From an uncultured Allomuricauda sp. (GTDB lineage Bacteria; Bacteroidota; Bacteroidia; Flavobacteriales; Flavobacteriaceae), in contig NZ_CANMOO010000002.1 in assembly GCF_947499585.1 (NCBI RefSeq), forward strand, positions 992,001-1,056,000: DNA of 64,000 nucleotides, in the 5' to 3' direction. Below the pieces are notes generated by a model. That model did no database searches. It saw only the letters and a program-made list of their open reading frames with translations, and was not told the DNA's origin. This document shows, in pieces, positions 17,512 to 27,153 of the stretch. Numbering within the stretch: the first letter of the stretch is position 1; each line of letters starts with the position of its first letter. The position numbers and the translations under genes were made by a program.

Positions 17512-19032
17512 TTAATCATCCCCTTCCTCAGTTTTTGTAAATACTTCCCCCATGAAATCAAGTTGATTGATTTTTCCGTCGTTGTCAAGTTCAAAACGAA
17601 TTAGTAGCTTTTCACGAAATCGAGGGTCCTTGTTGGTAATAAAAGTGTCATAATGCCAATGTTCGGTATCATAAGTGATAAAATCATTAAAATTGGTTTG
17701 CAATGTATCATCTTGGGTGGTAACTACTACTGTGCCTAACATTTCATTGCTATAAGAGCCTTCATAAGCCTCCAATGCTAAACTTGGTTTTGTGTTTTCC
17801 GCACGCTCCGCGACCTTCTTTTTCAATGCTTCGATGTTCTCTTTTTTAAAACCCTCGTATAATGTAAAGACTTCGGTATGCCAATCACGGCTATCATCGT
17901 TAAAACCATACAAATCCATCGCCTTGTACATAATAGCATGTCGTAGCTCAGCGTGATCTAAGTTTGCAAATACATAAACCGCTACATTCTTGTCATGCAT
18001 TATCCCAGCAATGGCGACCAGCCCAAATAGACTTCCGGTATGAAAATCTAGTTTATGACCTTTGTAATCTTGCTGAAACCAGCCTAGACCATAGGTATTC
18101 CAATTTGGTTTGGTAAGGGCATTCGTAGGATAAATACCATTTGAGCCTAAAAAAGAATGGGGTTCAAATAAGTACTTGAAGGTCTTGGGTTTTACCAATG
18201 TGTCGGATTTGTAAATACCATCATTTACCAAAAATGTCAAGTAATTTGAAATATCATGTGGGGTAGAACAGATCATACCAGCTGGACCTATTTGATCCGA
18301 AAAACCGTAATCCACTTCTACCAGACCATCTTCAGCGTCATTTAAATAAGGAGTTACATAATTTCCTGCGCTAAAAATATCTTTGGCTATGGCTTGGGTC
18401 CGGGTCATACCTAAAGGATTGAATATGCGTTCCTTTACAAATTCGTTCCAAGGCTTTCCACTTACCGCTGCAATAACTTCTCCAGCTACAGCATACATAA
18501 TATTTTGGTAGGTGAATCCTCCACGGAGTGGATAAGTTTTTTTTGCGAATTGAAACTTTCGTACTGTTTCTCGAACAGAAGTACTATCAATAATCCATAA
18601 AGCATCTGCATTGCCCACACCCAAATTATGGGTGAATAAATCTTTTATGCGGGCATCGGCTGTACTATAGGGATCGGACAATTTGAAATATGGTAGGTGG
18701 TCAACAACCTTATCATCCCAATTCAATTTACCTTCATCTACCAACATACCCATTGCAATTGCCACAACTGCTTTGGTAGTGGAGGCCATATTGAATAGCG
18801 TGTTCTCATCTACCTTTTCTTTGGTCTCCAAATTTTTTACCCCATAGGTTTTTCTAAAAACCACTTCACCATCTTTGACCACTATTGCAGCCAGTCCTGG
18901 GACTTTCCAATCTTTTATGCCCTGAACAATCATGGCATCCAATTTTTTATTGTTCGTCTTTTGTTGGGCGCTTAAAGATTGACTCAATGATATAGTTAGG
19001 AAGAATAACAGCGAATAAATCTTATTTCTCAT
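17512..19032 (-). CDS. Periplasmic serine hydrolase, class C beta-lactamase/esterase family
   Basis: 506 aa with a signal peptide. The catalytic SxxK is STTK (near residue 89), the second motif is YQN (near 178), and HTGSLFG serves as the third (KTG-like) motif, as in esterase-type members. A C-terminal DUF3471-like beta domain follows (ALEAYEGSYSNEMLGTVVV). Likely an esterase or D-amino-acid peptidase rather than an antibiotic-degrading beta-lactamase; this is inference from the motif variants. Confidence 0.85.
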   Translation of the reverse strand: MRNKIYSLLFFLTISLSQSLSAQQKTNNKKLDAMIVQGIKDWKVPGLAAIVVKDGEVVFRKTYGVKNLETKEKVDENTLFNMASTTKAVVAIAMGMLVDEGKLNWDDKVVDHLPYFKLSDPYSTADARIKDLFTHNLGVGNADALWIIDSTSVRETVRKFQFAKKTYPLRGGFTYQNIMYAVAGEVIAAVSGKPWNEFVKERIFNPLGMTRTQAIAKDIFSAGNYVTPYLNDAEDGLVEVDYGFSDQIGPAGMICSTPHDISNYLTFLVNDGIYKSDTLVKPKTFKYLFEPHSFLGSNGIYPTNALTKPNWNTYGLGWFQQDYKGHKLDFHTGSLFGLVAIAGIMHDKNVAVYVFANLDHAELRHAIMYKAMDLYGFNDDSRDWHTEVFTLYEGFKKENIEALKKKVAERAENTKPSLALEAYEGSYSNEMLGTVVVTTQDDTLQTNFNDFITYDTEHWHYDTFITNKDPRFREKLLIRFELDNDGKINQLDFMGEVFTKTEEGDD

Positions 19033-19198
19033 GTTTCAATTGTTATTTAAGAAATAGTCCTGCTCAGTTCTAAGATGGTTCCAATGCCTTTATTCATTTC
19101 ACAGGTTGAGAAGAAGTTTGACACGGTTGACTATTTACCCTAAATATAACAAGTTATACCATAAAAAAACGCTTTTGTTCGATTTCTGGAGAATGGGA

Positions 19199-20770
19199 TT
19201 ATTCTAAAGCTTTGACTATGGCATTTGTTAAGTCTGCCTTTTGTAGATGGTTTAAAGTACTGTCTTTATCTAATAGTTGTCTTGCTTTTTGATAATGTTC
19301 TAGTGAAGCTTTGTCAAGATTGTTTTTACTTAAATAAAAAGCAAGGCGGTAGTTGTTCAATGCGGATTTGGGATAGCTTTCAACAGCCATCTCATACAAG
19401 CGAAGTCTATTTGTATATTCTGGGTCTTTCTTCCAGGCCAACCAGTTTTTAAAATCGTTGTAAAAAGACATAGGGAAAGGTGTTGAGTTTCCTTGAAATA
19501 TTTGTGATTGATATATACTATCTATTACTTCTATACCATTAGAAATAAATAAGTTTTTTAACACAGCCATGTTTGGAGGTGGAGGAATCCCATCCATTTT
19601 GAACAATGTATCAATGGCCTTTTCATAATTTTCCTGAATCTTTTTAGAATAAAATTGATTCAACATTTTTGGCTTTCCTTTTAGTGTAGCGTTTAAAAAT
19701 AAAAGTGAAAGTTCAGATGCAGTTTTGAAACCTATTTTGGTGTTTCCTTTTGGCTTGCCGATTATGTTAGGAACATATTCTTCAAAAACACCATAGTTTA
19801 AAAAATGAAACTCGCTCATTTCTGGAAAATGGGCAAAATAGCGGTCGCTGTGTTTTAAGTGGGAGATATGGTGTGGAGAAACCACGGGGTGCGGAGCATA
19901 GATGGCCAGAATGGGAATAGTAATATTTTGAGGTTCATAAAAGCTTGTTCTATTTAAAATGGTTTGTTCAAATTGGGTAAGAAATCCGCCCTCCAAACTA
20001 ATCAACGCTTTTATTTTTTTGTTTCTTGAAGCCAAACCAACACAGAAAGAAGATTGAATGGCATTGGCCATTAGAGCAATTTGAGTTCTATCCACGTTTG
20101 GCAACTCTAGTACTTGTTGAAGCGCGAATTCCAAATCATCTACCGCCACTTCCAGTCCTTTTGTAGAGATGTCAACTACGTGAGCGAATTCACCTTTAAG
20201 AGCCAAGGCCGCCACTATGTATCCATGGCTTGCCAAATATTCGCACATCACACTTTGTATTGCAGGACTTGTACCATTCGGGAAAATGACCAATGGAAAT
20301 TTTTGATGAACAGGATTGGTATTAAGCGAAGTATTTGTCTTTAATGTCAAAAGGGTATCCAATTGATCTGTGGTAAAACTATGATCTCCTTTTAATTGAT
20401 TAACCTGATAAGTAAAGATTCTCTTTGCCAAAGAATCAGACTCCTTTTTGAATTCTTCTTCAGTTTGCTTAGTAATTAAATTTACAAAGTGGCGGTAAGG
20501 AAGTAATTTAGATTTTTCTGAAGCCGGATACCAAATATGAATGGGCAGATTTCTACCTTCTGATTGTGCATTCTGTGGATAGAGCTTACCACTCCAATCA
20601 GAGTACGGAACATTTTCTCTGGAAAGGTCAGATTTGAATAAGGTCTGGAATCCTACGGAATGTTCCCCATACTCTAAAAAATTGGAAAAAGGCTCTTCTA
20701 ATTTCTCATCTTTAGGAGTTTGACATCCTAAGACGAGTAGTAGAACAATAAGTGATAGTTTGCTGTTCAT
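19199..20770 (-). CDS. Lipoprotein with alpha/beta hydrolase fold lacking the usual nucleophile serine
   Basis: 523 aa. Lipobox at LLVLGC. The hydrolase core resembles the dienelactone hydrolase/PAF-acetylhydrolase group (PLVIFPNGTSP, then LASHGYIVAALAL), but the nucleophile elbow expected as GHSxG reads MANAIQ, with alanine at the serine position. A histidine region (SEFHFLNYG) remains. After about residue 390 comes a helical, TPR-like tail (SALNNYRLAFYLSKNNLDKA). It may be a non-catalytic protein. It lies 8 bp from the next gene on the same strand. Confidence 0.75.
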   Translation of the reverse strand: MNSKLSLIVLLLVLGCQTPKDEKLEEPFSNFLEYGEHSVGFQTLFKSDLSRENVPYSDWSGKLYPQNAQSEGRNLPIHIWYPASEKSKLLPYRHFVNLITKQTEEEFKKESDSLAKRIFTYQVNQLKGDHSFTTDQLDTLLTLKTNTSLNTNPVHQKFPLVIFPNGTSPAIQSVMCEYLASHGYIVAALALKGEFAHVVDISTKGLEVAVDDLEFALQQVLELPNVDRTQIALMANAIQSSFCVGLASRNKKIKALISLEGGFLTQFEQTILNRTSFYEPQNITIPILAIYAPHPVVSPHHISHLKHSDRYFAHFPEMSEFHFLNYGVFEEYVPNIIGKPKGNTKIGFKTASELSLLFLNATLKGKPKMLNQFYSKKIQENYEKAIDTLFKMDGIPPPPNMAVLKNLFISNGIEVIDSIYQSQIFQGNSTPFPMSFYNDFKNWLAWKKDPEYTNRLRLYEMAVESYPKSALNNYRLAFYLSKNNLDKASLEHYQKARQLLDKDSTLNHLQKADLTNAIVKALE

Positions 20771-20778
20771 AATTCAAA

Positions 20779-21297
20779 TCACTCAGTTTTCGTAGTAACA
20801 TCATTGAAAATTTGTACCCACTCTTTGTCATTTAAAAATTTACTGGACCAGCCGTTCCACACCAATCTATTTTTGTCTGCATAAGAAATTGTTGCCCTAA
20901 AAAAGCGGTCCTCAATTACATTTTTGGGTGAGATGGCATTAAGGCGTTGTTTCTCTTTATCTAAAAACCATTTATGTTGGCCGTGCAATGGAAAGTCATG
21001 TGACAGGGAGGTAACCAAAAAAACATCTTCCTTTTTATGATAGTTAATAATGTAGGCATAGGCACGTTCCCGTTCGTTTCTTTGATCAACGGTTAGTGAT
21101 TCGCATTTAATAAAACTCCCATTAAGGTAGTATTCACAACTTCTGGTCCCAATTTCTTGGTACTCCTTATCGGTACCCGGGTATATGGTTTCCACAACCT
21201 TCCAATTCCCTATTAAAAAACCCAAATCCTTTATGGATTGAGAAAATGATGAATGTGAGATTAAAATAAACGATAGAATGAAAAATGACTTTTGCAT
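20779..21297 (-). CDS. Secreted protein, DUF1579/lipocalin-like
   Basis: 172 aa with a signal peptide (ILISHSSFSQ). The opening LGFLIGNWKVVETIYPG and following beta-rich segments resemble DUF1579-like and related lipocalin-type barrels. A ligand cannot be named. It precedes the pseudo-hydrolase gene by 8 bp, so they form an operon. Confidence 0.65.
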   Translation of the reverse strand: MQKSFFILSFILISHSSFSQSIKDLGFLIGNWKVVETIYPGTDKEYQEIGTRSCEYYLNGSFIKCESLTVDQRNERERAYAYIINYHKKEDVFLVTSLSHDFPLHGQHKWFLDKEKQRLNAISPKNVIEDRFFRATISYADKNRLVWNGWSSKFLNDKEWVQIFNDVTTKTE

Positions 21298-21380
21298 GAG
21301 ATATTAATTTTGTCTCAATCTAGTCAGGAAGCTTTTTAAAAAAGTCTCAATAGCGGATTGTACGTATCAAAAAACGTTTT

Positions 21381-22493
21381 TTAACGCAAGTTTTGAAATT
21401 TAAATTCTTTTGGGGTTTGTCCGGTATATGCTTTGAACAACCTATTAAATGTTGCTTTGGAATTAAACCCTGCATCAAACGCCAGACTTAGAATCTTTAG
21501 ATTAGAATTTTTTGAGTCTTTCAATTTTTCCTGAACATCCTTCACTCTGTATTCATTTACAAATTGATAAAAGTTTTTGTTGAGGTTGCCGTTTAAAACT
21601 TCAGAAATAGTTCTTTCAGAAACCGAAATGGATTTGCTCAGACCTGCAAGATTCAACTCAGGATTTCTGAACAGTTTTTCATTGACCATAGCGTTATGAA
21701 GTTGATCAATTATTTTGACTGATTCTTTGTCGAGCAGATTAATATCGGAATCCGATGGCTTACTAATTTTTATGGTTTGTGCTTGCTGATATCCCCGAAT
21801 GCTAAGCCAATAGAGCATACATGAATAGAGCAATAATACGGCAGATCTATATTGATTCCATTGATGGAATAATTCCTTTCCACTGATACCACTGCTAATG
21901 CATAGAAAAATTAAAATGGATACAAAAGAAACAACAATGACGATAATCGTTTTTTTAACCCATTGAAGGTCGATTTCGGTTATGGTAGAGACGTTGTTCA
22001 GAAGTTGTTTTTGATATTTCTTGACCTCTTTGAAAGACAGAATCATATAGATTAAAATGGAGAGGATTGCTGCCGATTCAAAAAGTTCAGCTACAAAATG
22101 AAACCAATGCCATGGCGTTCTGCTTCCTGGAAAAATAGCATGGTAGATACTATGGACATAATTTAGGACAATAGGGGAAAAGTGCCAAAGATGTTTTTTT
22201 GTAAATCGAAAACTTGAATTGGTCAACGTACGAACATAAAAGTAAAAAGAGGGACCTATCCAATATGACAATGAAAAAGGCATCCATGCCAGCCATCTAT
22301 AGGTGTTCCAAATTGAAGGGTCCAGCATATAGGGAGTAAAGGTCAGGCATATGCAGATTAACGAAAGGAATAGAAAACGATTGGCGAATCTGTTTTCCTT
22401 TTTTTCCAATAACAGAAACCCAAAAATAAATCCATTGGCAACCGCACAAATAGTAATAAGTTGAATGATGGAAATATTGAGTTGCATCCACAA
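21381..22493 (-). CDS. Membrane-anchored AraC family transcriptional regulator
   Basis: 370 aa. The N-terminal two-thirds contains about seven hydrophobic segments, a sensor arrangement common in Bacteroidota; the C-terminus carries the AraC double helix-turn-helix (NLAGLSKSISVSERTISEVL and ILSLAFDAGFNSKATFNRLF, then KAYTGQTPKEF). Starts at 22493 or 22487 are both possible. It is divergent from the S9 peptidase gene with about 60 bp between starts, so that gene may be a target. Confidence 0.88.
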   Translation of the reverse strand: MWMQLNISIIQLITICAVANGFIFGFLLLEKKENRFANRFLFLSLICICLTFTPYMLDPSIWNTYRWLAWMPFSLSYWIGPSFYFYVRTLTNSSFRFTKKHLWHFSPIVLNYVHSIYHAIFPGSRTPWHWFHFVAELFESAAILSILIYMILSFKEVKKYQKQLLNNVSTITEIDLQWVKKTIIVIVVSFVSILIFLCISSGISGKELFHQWNQYRSAVLLLYSCMLYWLSIRGYQQAQTIKISKPSDSDINLLDKESVKIIDQLHNAMVNEKLFRNPELNLAGLSKSISVSERTISEVLNGNLNKNFYQFVNEYRVKDVQEKLKDSKNSNLKILSLAFDAGFNSKATFNRLFKAYTGQTPKEFKFQNLR

Positions 22494-22550
22494 TTTCTTT
22501 TTGAAGCTTCTTCGTTTTCCGCTACCTTTAAAACTACAAATTTCAAAACT

Positions 22551-24590
22551 ATGCGGAGACTTCTTCTTTTATTTCTTGCAGCCGGTGCCCTGCAATTTTC
22601 AACAGCACAAAAACAAAATTTTTCCTATCTGGACATTTTTGATTTACAATATGTTTCTAACCCACAGATTTCACCAAATGGGGAGTGGGTAGTATATCGT
22701 AGGATGGGTTATGATATCATGAAAGATCGCTCCGCTGGAAACTTATGGTTGGTTAAAACAGATGGAAGCCAACATCAAAAAATGACATCAAGGGAGGTTA
22801 ATGAAAATGGCCCGGTATGGTCTCCTTCCGGAGATCGCATTGTGTTCTCCAGCAGCACGGATGAAGGTTCCGAAATTTTCATGTATTGGGTAGCTTCCGG
22901 AAAAATCGCAAAATTGACACAGCTACCTTTTAGCCCAGGTTCGCTGACATGGTCGCCAAATGGGAAAAACTTGGCGTTTTCAATGAACGTCCCCAAGGCT
23001 CCACCGGTTATTGCTAAAGCTCCTAAAAAACCTAAAGGAGCAAAATGGGCAGAGACTCCAAGAATTACAGACCGTGTCTATCATGAGGCTGATGGTAGAG
23101 GATATATAAAACCAGGATTCAATCATATTTTTACAATTCCTTCAGAAGGAGGGGCGCCACGTCAAATAACTTCTGGAGATTGGCATCATAGAGGAACATT
23201 ATCTTGGAGCACTGACAGTAGTAAAATCTACTTTTCTGCAAACCGGAATGAAGATTGGGAATACGATTTTCGGAATAGTGAAATCTATTACGTTGAAGTT
23301 CAAAACGGGAAAATTAGTGCGTTAACAGATAGAAACGGCCCGGATTACAGTCCACAGATTTCTCCAAATGGCAGACACATTGCTTATATAGGTATTGAGG
23401 ATAAAAGGGAAGCCTATCAAGTTCGCAAGTTGCACATTATGAATGTAGATGGAAGTAACAAAAGAAGTATAACAGATGCCTTGGACAGAACCGTTTCCAA
23501 TATCCATTGGGATGCTAAAAGCAACGGGCTTTACTTTGATTATGACGATAAAGGTAATGGCAAGATTGGCTATGTTTCCCTTTCAGGTGAGATTTCAAAA
23601 CTAGCTGATAATAGGGGAGGAACAATACTTGGAAGACCTTATGGTAGTGGTTCACACAGTGTTTCCAAAAACGGTACAATTGCCTATTCACATTCACGAC
23701 CTGATTATCCATCAGATTTGGCAATTTTAAATCTGAAGGCAAAAACCCCAAAGAAAATAACAGCTTTGAACAAGGCACTTTTAGATTATCGAACCTTAGG
23801 GAAAGTAGAAGAGGTTTGGTACAAATCTTCATTTGATGGTCGTGATATTCAAGGTTGGGTGGTCTATCCACCAAATTATGATGCTACTAAAAAATATCCA
23901 TTTATGGTAGAAAATCACGGTGGCCCTATTGCAAATTACGGAGATCGTTTTTCAATTGAAATGCAATTATATGCATCAGCTGGATATATTGTTTTTTACC
24001 CTAATGCTAGGGGGAGTACCAGTTATGGTGAAGAATTTGGAAATTTGCTTTTAAATAATTATCCAGGCCAAGATTATGATGATACTATGGATGGTGTGGA
24101 TTATTGTATAAAAATGGGGATTGCTCATGAAGACCAATTGTTTGTTACTGGCGGAAGTGCTGGAGGAATCATGTCGGCATGGATGATTGGAAAAAACAAG
24201 CGTTTTGAAGCAGCAGTAGTAGCTAAGCCTGTAATGAACTGGATCAGTAAAACCTTGGTGGCCGACAACTATTTTGGCTATGCCAATTCTAGATATCCTG
24301 GACAGCCTTGGGAAAATTTTGAAGGGTATTGGAAATTTTCCCCTCTTTCTCTCGTTGGTAATATAGAGACCCCAACTATGGTAATGGTGGGTATGAACGA
24401 TTTACGTACACCACCAAGTGAAGCCAAACAACTGTATCACGCCCTTAAATTGCGTAAAATTGAGACCGTATTGGTTGAAATTCCTGGTGCAAGCCACGGA
24501 ATTGCAAATAAACCAAGCAATTTGATAACCAAAATTGCACATACCGTTGCATGGTTTGATAAGTATAGAACAGATAAAGAAAATGACTAA
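22551..24590 (+). CDS. Secreted S9 family (prolyl oligopeptidase-like) peptidase
   Basis: 679 aa from the ATG at 22551, which opens a good signal peptide (MRRLLLLFLAAGALQFSTAQ); an upstream ATG at 22461 would bury it. TolB-like propeller repeats (ISPNGEWVVYRR, WSPSGDRIVFSS, ISPNGRHIAYIG; residues about 20-400) gate a C-terminal catalytic domain with the nucleophile motif GGSAGG near residue 535, an acid in MVGMNDLRTP and histidine in GASHG near 647. It cleaves short peptides in the periplasm. A TACCTTTA box at 22523-22530 is a possible -7 element. It overlaps the next gene by 8 bp. Confidence 0.93.
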   Translation: MRRLLLLFLAAGALQFSTAQKQNFSYLDIFDLQYVSNPQISPNGEWVVYRRMGYDIMKDRSAGNLWLVKTDGSQHQKMTSREVNENGPVWSPSGDRIVFSSSTDEGSEIFMYWVASGKIAKLTQLPFSPGSLTWSPNGKNLAFSMNVPKAPPVIAKAPKKPKGAKWAETPRITDRVYHEADGRGYIKPGFNHIFTIPSEGGAPRQITSGDWHHRGTLSWSTDSSKIYFSANRNEDWEYDFRNSEIYYVEVQNGKISALTDRNGPDYSPQISPNGRHIAYIGIEDKREAYQVRKLHIMNVDGSNKRSITDALDRTVSNIHWDAKSNGLYFDYDDKGNGKIGYVSLSGEISKLADNRGGTILGRPYGSGSHSVSKNGTIAYSHSRPDYPSDLAILNLKAKTPKKITALNKALLDYRTLGKVEEVWYKSSFDGRDIQGWVVYPPNYDATKKYPFMVENHGGPIANYGDRFSIEMQLYASAGYIVFYPNARGSTSYGEEFGNLLLNNYPGQDYDDTMDGVDYCIKMGIAHEDQLFVTGGSAGGIMSAWMIGKNKRFEAAVVAKPVMNWISKTLVADNYFGYANSRYPGQPWENFEGYWKFSPLSLVGNIETPTMVMVGMNDLRTPPSEAKQLYHALKLRKIETVLVEIPGASHGIANKPSNLITKIAHTVAWFDKYRTDKEND

Positions 24591-25017
24591 AAAGAAAAGG
24601 CATTGGTTATGGAATGTGTTGATTGTTCTCACACTTATAACCTGTGCTTTTGCTTTTATACTTCATTATAAGAATTGGCACAAAATTGAAGAGGGAAAGT
24701 TTAGAGTTCTTTCAGGAGTGTACTACCAGAAAATTCCTATTTCAGAAATTGATAGTATTGAGCTTGTAAAAAAACTTCCAGAAATGGAGCGCTTCAATGG
24801 ATTTTCTTGGATGGCTAAAGAAAAAGGTGTTTTCAAGGATTCACTGACTCAAACTAGAGTGTACGTTTTTGTGGATGACTTAAGACAGGAAAAAATTAGG
24901 CTGGTTCACCATGATTCACTTAAAATATTTCTCAATTTTAATGATAGTATACAAACTCAGGAGATTTATAATTTACTGAACACCAAATTAATGGCGAACC
25001 TTAAAAGCCAAAATTGA
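24583..25017 (+). CDS. Single-pass membrane protein of unknown function
   Basis: 144 aa from the ATG at 24583, with a basic N-terminus and one membrane helix (VLIVLTLITCAFAFILHY), followed by a soluble alpha/beta-looking domain. I do not recognise a family. It overlaps the peptidase stop by 8 bp, so it is translationally coupled. Confidence 0.65.
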   Translation: MTKKKRHWLWNVLIVLTLITCAFAFILHYKNWHKIEEGKFRVLSGVYYQKIPISEIDSIELVKKLPEMERFNGFSWMAKEKGVFKDSLTQTRVYVFVDDLRQEKIRLVHHDSLKIFLNFNDSIQTQEIYNLLNTKLMANLKSQN

Positions 25018-25068
25018 TTTTGAAAACGTATGCATTCAAGCAATGATAATTTTGTCCAGATTTTACCT

Positions 25069-25476
25069 ATGAAGATTGTTTTCTACACCATTTTTTTGGT
25101 GCCTTTCTTGATGTTTTCACAGAATACTATTTCTGTACATATCCACAATGTTCCATCCACAGAAGGGAACGTAAATGTGGCAATTTATGATTCTGGTGAT
25201 ACCTTTCTAACTTTTGAAGGAGTGGTTAAAACAGGAACTACACCGGCAAAAGAAGGAATGGTTATGCTAGATATAGAAGATTTGCCTGCGGGGGAGTATG
25301 CTGTAGCTGTTTTTCATGATCAAAATGGCAATGATGTACTTGATACAAATTGGTTGGGAATTCCGAAGGAAAAAGTGGCTTTTTCGAAAGCAAAAATGAA
25401 AACTTTTGGTCCTCCAAAATATAAAGAATGCTGCTTTAGAGTAACTAGAGATACCGAAATCAATGTTATTTTCTAA
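25069..25476 (+). CDS. DUF2141 secreted protein
   Basis: 135 aa from the ATG at 25069, whose signal peptide (MKIVFYTIFLVPFLMFSQ) supports this start over one 13 codons upstream. The mature part matches DUF2141: VNVAIYDSGDTFL, LPAGEYAVAVFHDQNGNDVLDTN, then GPPKYKECCF. The acidic DxNGNxxLD loop may bind calcium. Function of the family is unknown. Confidence 0.85.
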   Translation: MKIVFYTIFLVPFLMFSQNTISVHIHNVPSTEGNVNVAIYDSGDTFLTFEGVVKTGTTPAKEGMVMLDIEDLPAGEYAVAVFHDQNGNDVLDTNWLGIPKEKVAFSKAKMKTFGPPKYKECCFRVTRDTEINVIF

Positions 25477-25500
25477 TAGTATGTTATACGTCTAATACAT

Positions 25501-25893
25501 ATGGAAACAATTCTACTTGCTCAAGTTATGGGTAGCTTTTATGGCCTTTTGGCTATTGTTTTTGGAGCATTTGGAGCCCATGCGCTAAAAAAGAAACTGA
25601 CCCCAGAACAACTTCATAGTTTTGAAACCGGTGTCAAATACCAAATGTACCACGCCATATTGTTAGTGGTGCTTAGCTTTAACCTTGGGTTTGACCAACC
25701 CATTGATAAGTACATTGTCAATTGTTTTGTTATGGGTACTTTACTATTTTCCTTTAGTATCTATGGTCTTTGTTTAAGCGCATCAAAAGGGAAAAAACTA
25801 AGATTTCTTGGACCCATAACACCTGTCGGAGGTTTAATACTTGTTATTGGCTGGGGCTTGTTGCTATATTCTTTTATTGCACCAATACTTTAA
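25501..25893 (+). CDS. DUF423 membrane protein
   Basis: 130 aa with four predicted membrane helices. The opening FYGLLAIVFGAFGAHALKK and the following FETGVKYQMYHAILLV are the DUF423 (YwdK-like) signature. Role unknown. It ends 3 bp before the convergent NTF2-like lipoprotein gene. Confidence 0.9.
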   Translation: METILLAQVMGSFYGLLAIVFGAFGAHALKKKLTPEQLHSFETGVKYQMYHAILLVVLSFNLGFDQPIDKYIVNCFVMGTLLFSFSIYGLCLSASKGKKLRFLGPITPVGGLILVIGWGLLLYSFIAPIL

Positions 25894-25896
25894 AAA

Positions 25897-26418
25897 TCAC
25901 TCTATTTGTAATGGTTTTATCTCATTGTAAAACCAAGGAGTATGTTGATTTGTAACTGCTGTCCACTGCCATTTTTCATTTTCTTTTTGGGCATTTAAAG
26001 TCATTAGACCAATTTCCTTAAAAGTGGTATCCCTTGGATTTTCCTTTCGATACCAAAACATTTTCCATGAATAATAGGCAATTGCATTTTTAGCGCCCAG
26101 AATTCGTATTCTTGGCTCTCCAGCTTCATAATAATAATCCAAGGAATCATTTCCCGATAGCATTCTATGGAACTTTTTAAGCTCGGTCTTTCCCTGAAAA
26201 AAATAACCCTGAGAATTTATCCAAGTCGCATCATTTGAGAATTGAGACATGGCCAAATCAATATCTTTTTCAATCATGGCCCGTTCACGATCTATGATTA
26301 ATTGAACCAATTGCAATGAATCTTTTGCAACAAAATCTTGATTGGAACTTTTCAAAGGTTTTTTACAAGAACAGATGCATAGCCCTAGAATAAGAATCGC
26401 TTTAAATAGCCTTTTCAT
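25897..26418 (-). CDS. NTF2-like lipoprotein
   Basis: 173 aa. Lipobox in LGLCICSC. The mature chain has an NTF2/DUF4440-like pattern (IDRERAMIEKDIDLAMSQFSNDATWINSQGYFFQGKTELKKF; then KWQWTAVTNQHTPW). Ligand unknown. It is 3 bp downstream of the DUF4097-like gene, so it is probably the last gene of the sigma-factor operon. Confidence 0.75.
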   Translation of the reverse strand: MKRLFKAILILGLCICSCKKPLKSSNQDFVAKDSLQLVQLIIDRERAMIEKDIDLAMSQFSNDATWINSQGYFFQGKTELKKFHRMLSGNDSLDYYYEAGEPRIRILGAKNAIAYYSWKMFWYRKENPRDTTFKEIGLMTLNAQKENEKWQWTAVTNQHTPWFYNEIKPLQIE

Positions 26419-26421
26419 AAC

Positions 26422-27135
26422 CTAAAGCCGCAAATACATATTGCCATTTATGGTATTTAATTCTAGACGGTAGGTTGTGCTATTAAAACTCCCCTCCACC
26501 TTTTGGCCAACATGACGATCGGTAACTTTTAGATCCATTTTTTCATCTGCGTAAATTTGACCGTTAACGGTTTCAGCGGTAAGCCTTGAATTTGCTATAA
26601 CCAGGTCTATTTCCCCATTTATGGTTTTAAGGTCAAGATTGCCATTGTATTTTTTAATGTCAATATTACCGTTGATCAAGTCCGCTGTAAAATCAGCTTC
26701 AATAATATCTGATTTAAGATCACCATTTATGCTGCTCACACTGAAGCTTGCATTTTTGGGTACATAGAGAACATAATTAAATTCATACATATCGCTGGTA
26801 TTGTAGTACGTGGTTTCTCTGTTTGAGCTATTTTTTTTCCATTCGTCATAAAAAGCCTTAATAATTGGTTTTGATACTGAACTAATATTGATATACCCAT
26901 TGTTCTCTTCCACATTCAATTTGTACAAATCCAAGTATTTGTCATTTCTGGTCATTAATGTTGCCTTAAAATAAACTGTGGATTTATCCCAAGTTTTGAC
27001 TACAATATCCGAGGCAAATTTTACGTCAAGATCTATAACTTGATTGTTATAATTGATCCTTTTTTCAATAATTTTTTGTGCATTTAAGGATAGGTTGATG
27101 AAACCCAATGCTATGATGATTGCTACATTTTTCAT
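26422..27135 (-). CDS. Secreted DUF4097-type beta-helix protein
   Basis: 237 aa with a signal peptide (ALGFINLSLNAQ). The C-terminal half is a repeating beta-strand ladder in which every turn carries an N-G-x-I/L step (SINGDLKSD, LINGNIDIK, TINGEIDLV, TVNGQIYAD, TINGNMYL). This matches DUF4097 proteins. It is the second of two such genes behind an ECF sigma/anti-sigma pair, a common layout in Bacteroidota. Its role is probably envelope stress related; that is inference. Confidence 0.8.
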   Translation of the reverse strand: MKNVAIIIALGFINLSLNAQKIIEKRINYNNQVIDLDVKFASDIVVKTWDKSTVYFKATLMTRNDKYLDLYKLNVEENNGYINISSVSKPIIKAFYDEWKKNSSNRETTYYNTSDMYEFNYVLYVPKNASFSVSSINGDLKSDIIEADFTADLINGNIDIKKYNGNLDLKTINGEIDLVIANSRLTAETVNGQIYADEKMDLKVTDRHVGQKVEGSFNSTTYRLELNTINGNMYLRL

Positions 27136-27153
27136 GACTGATGGTTTATTTGA

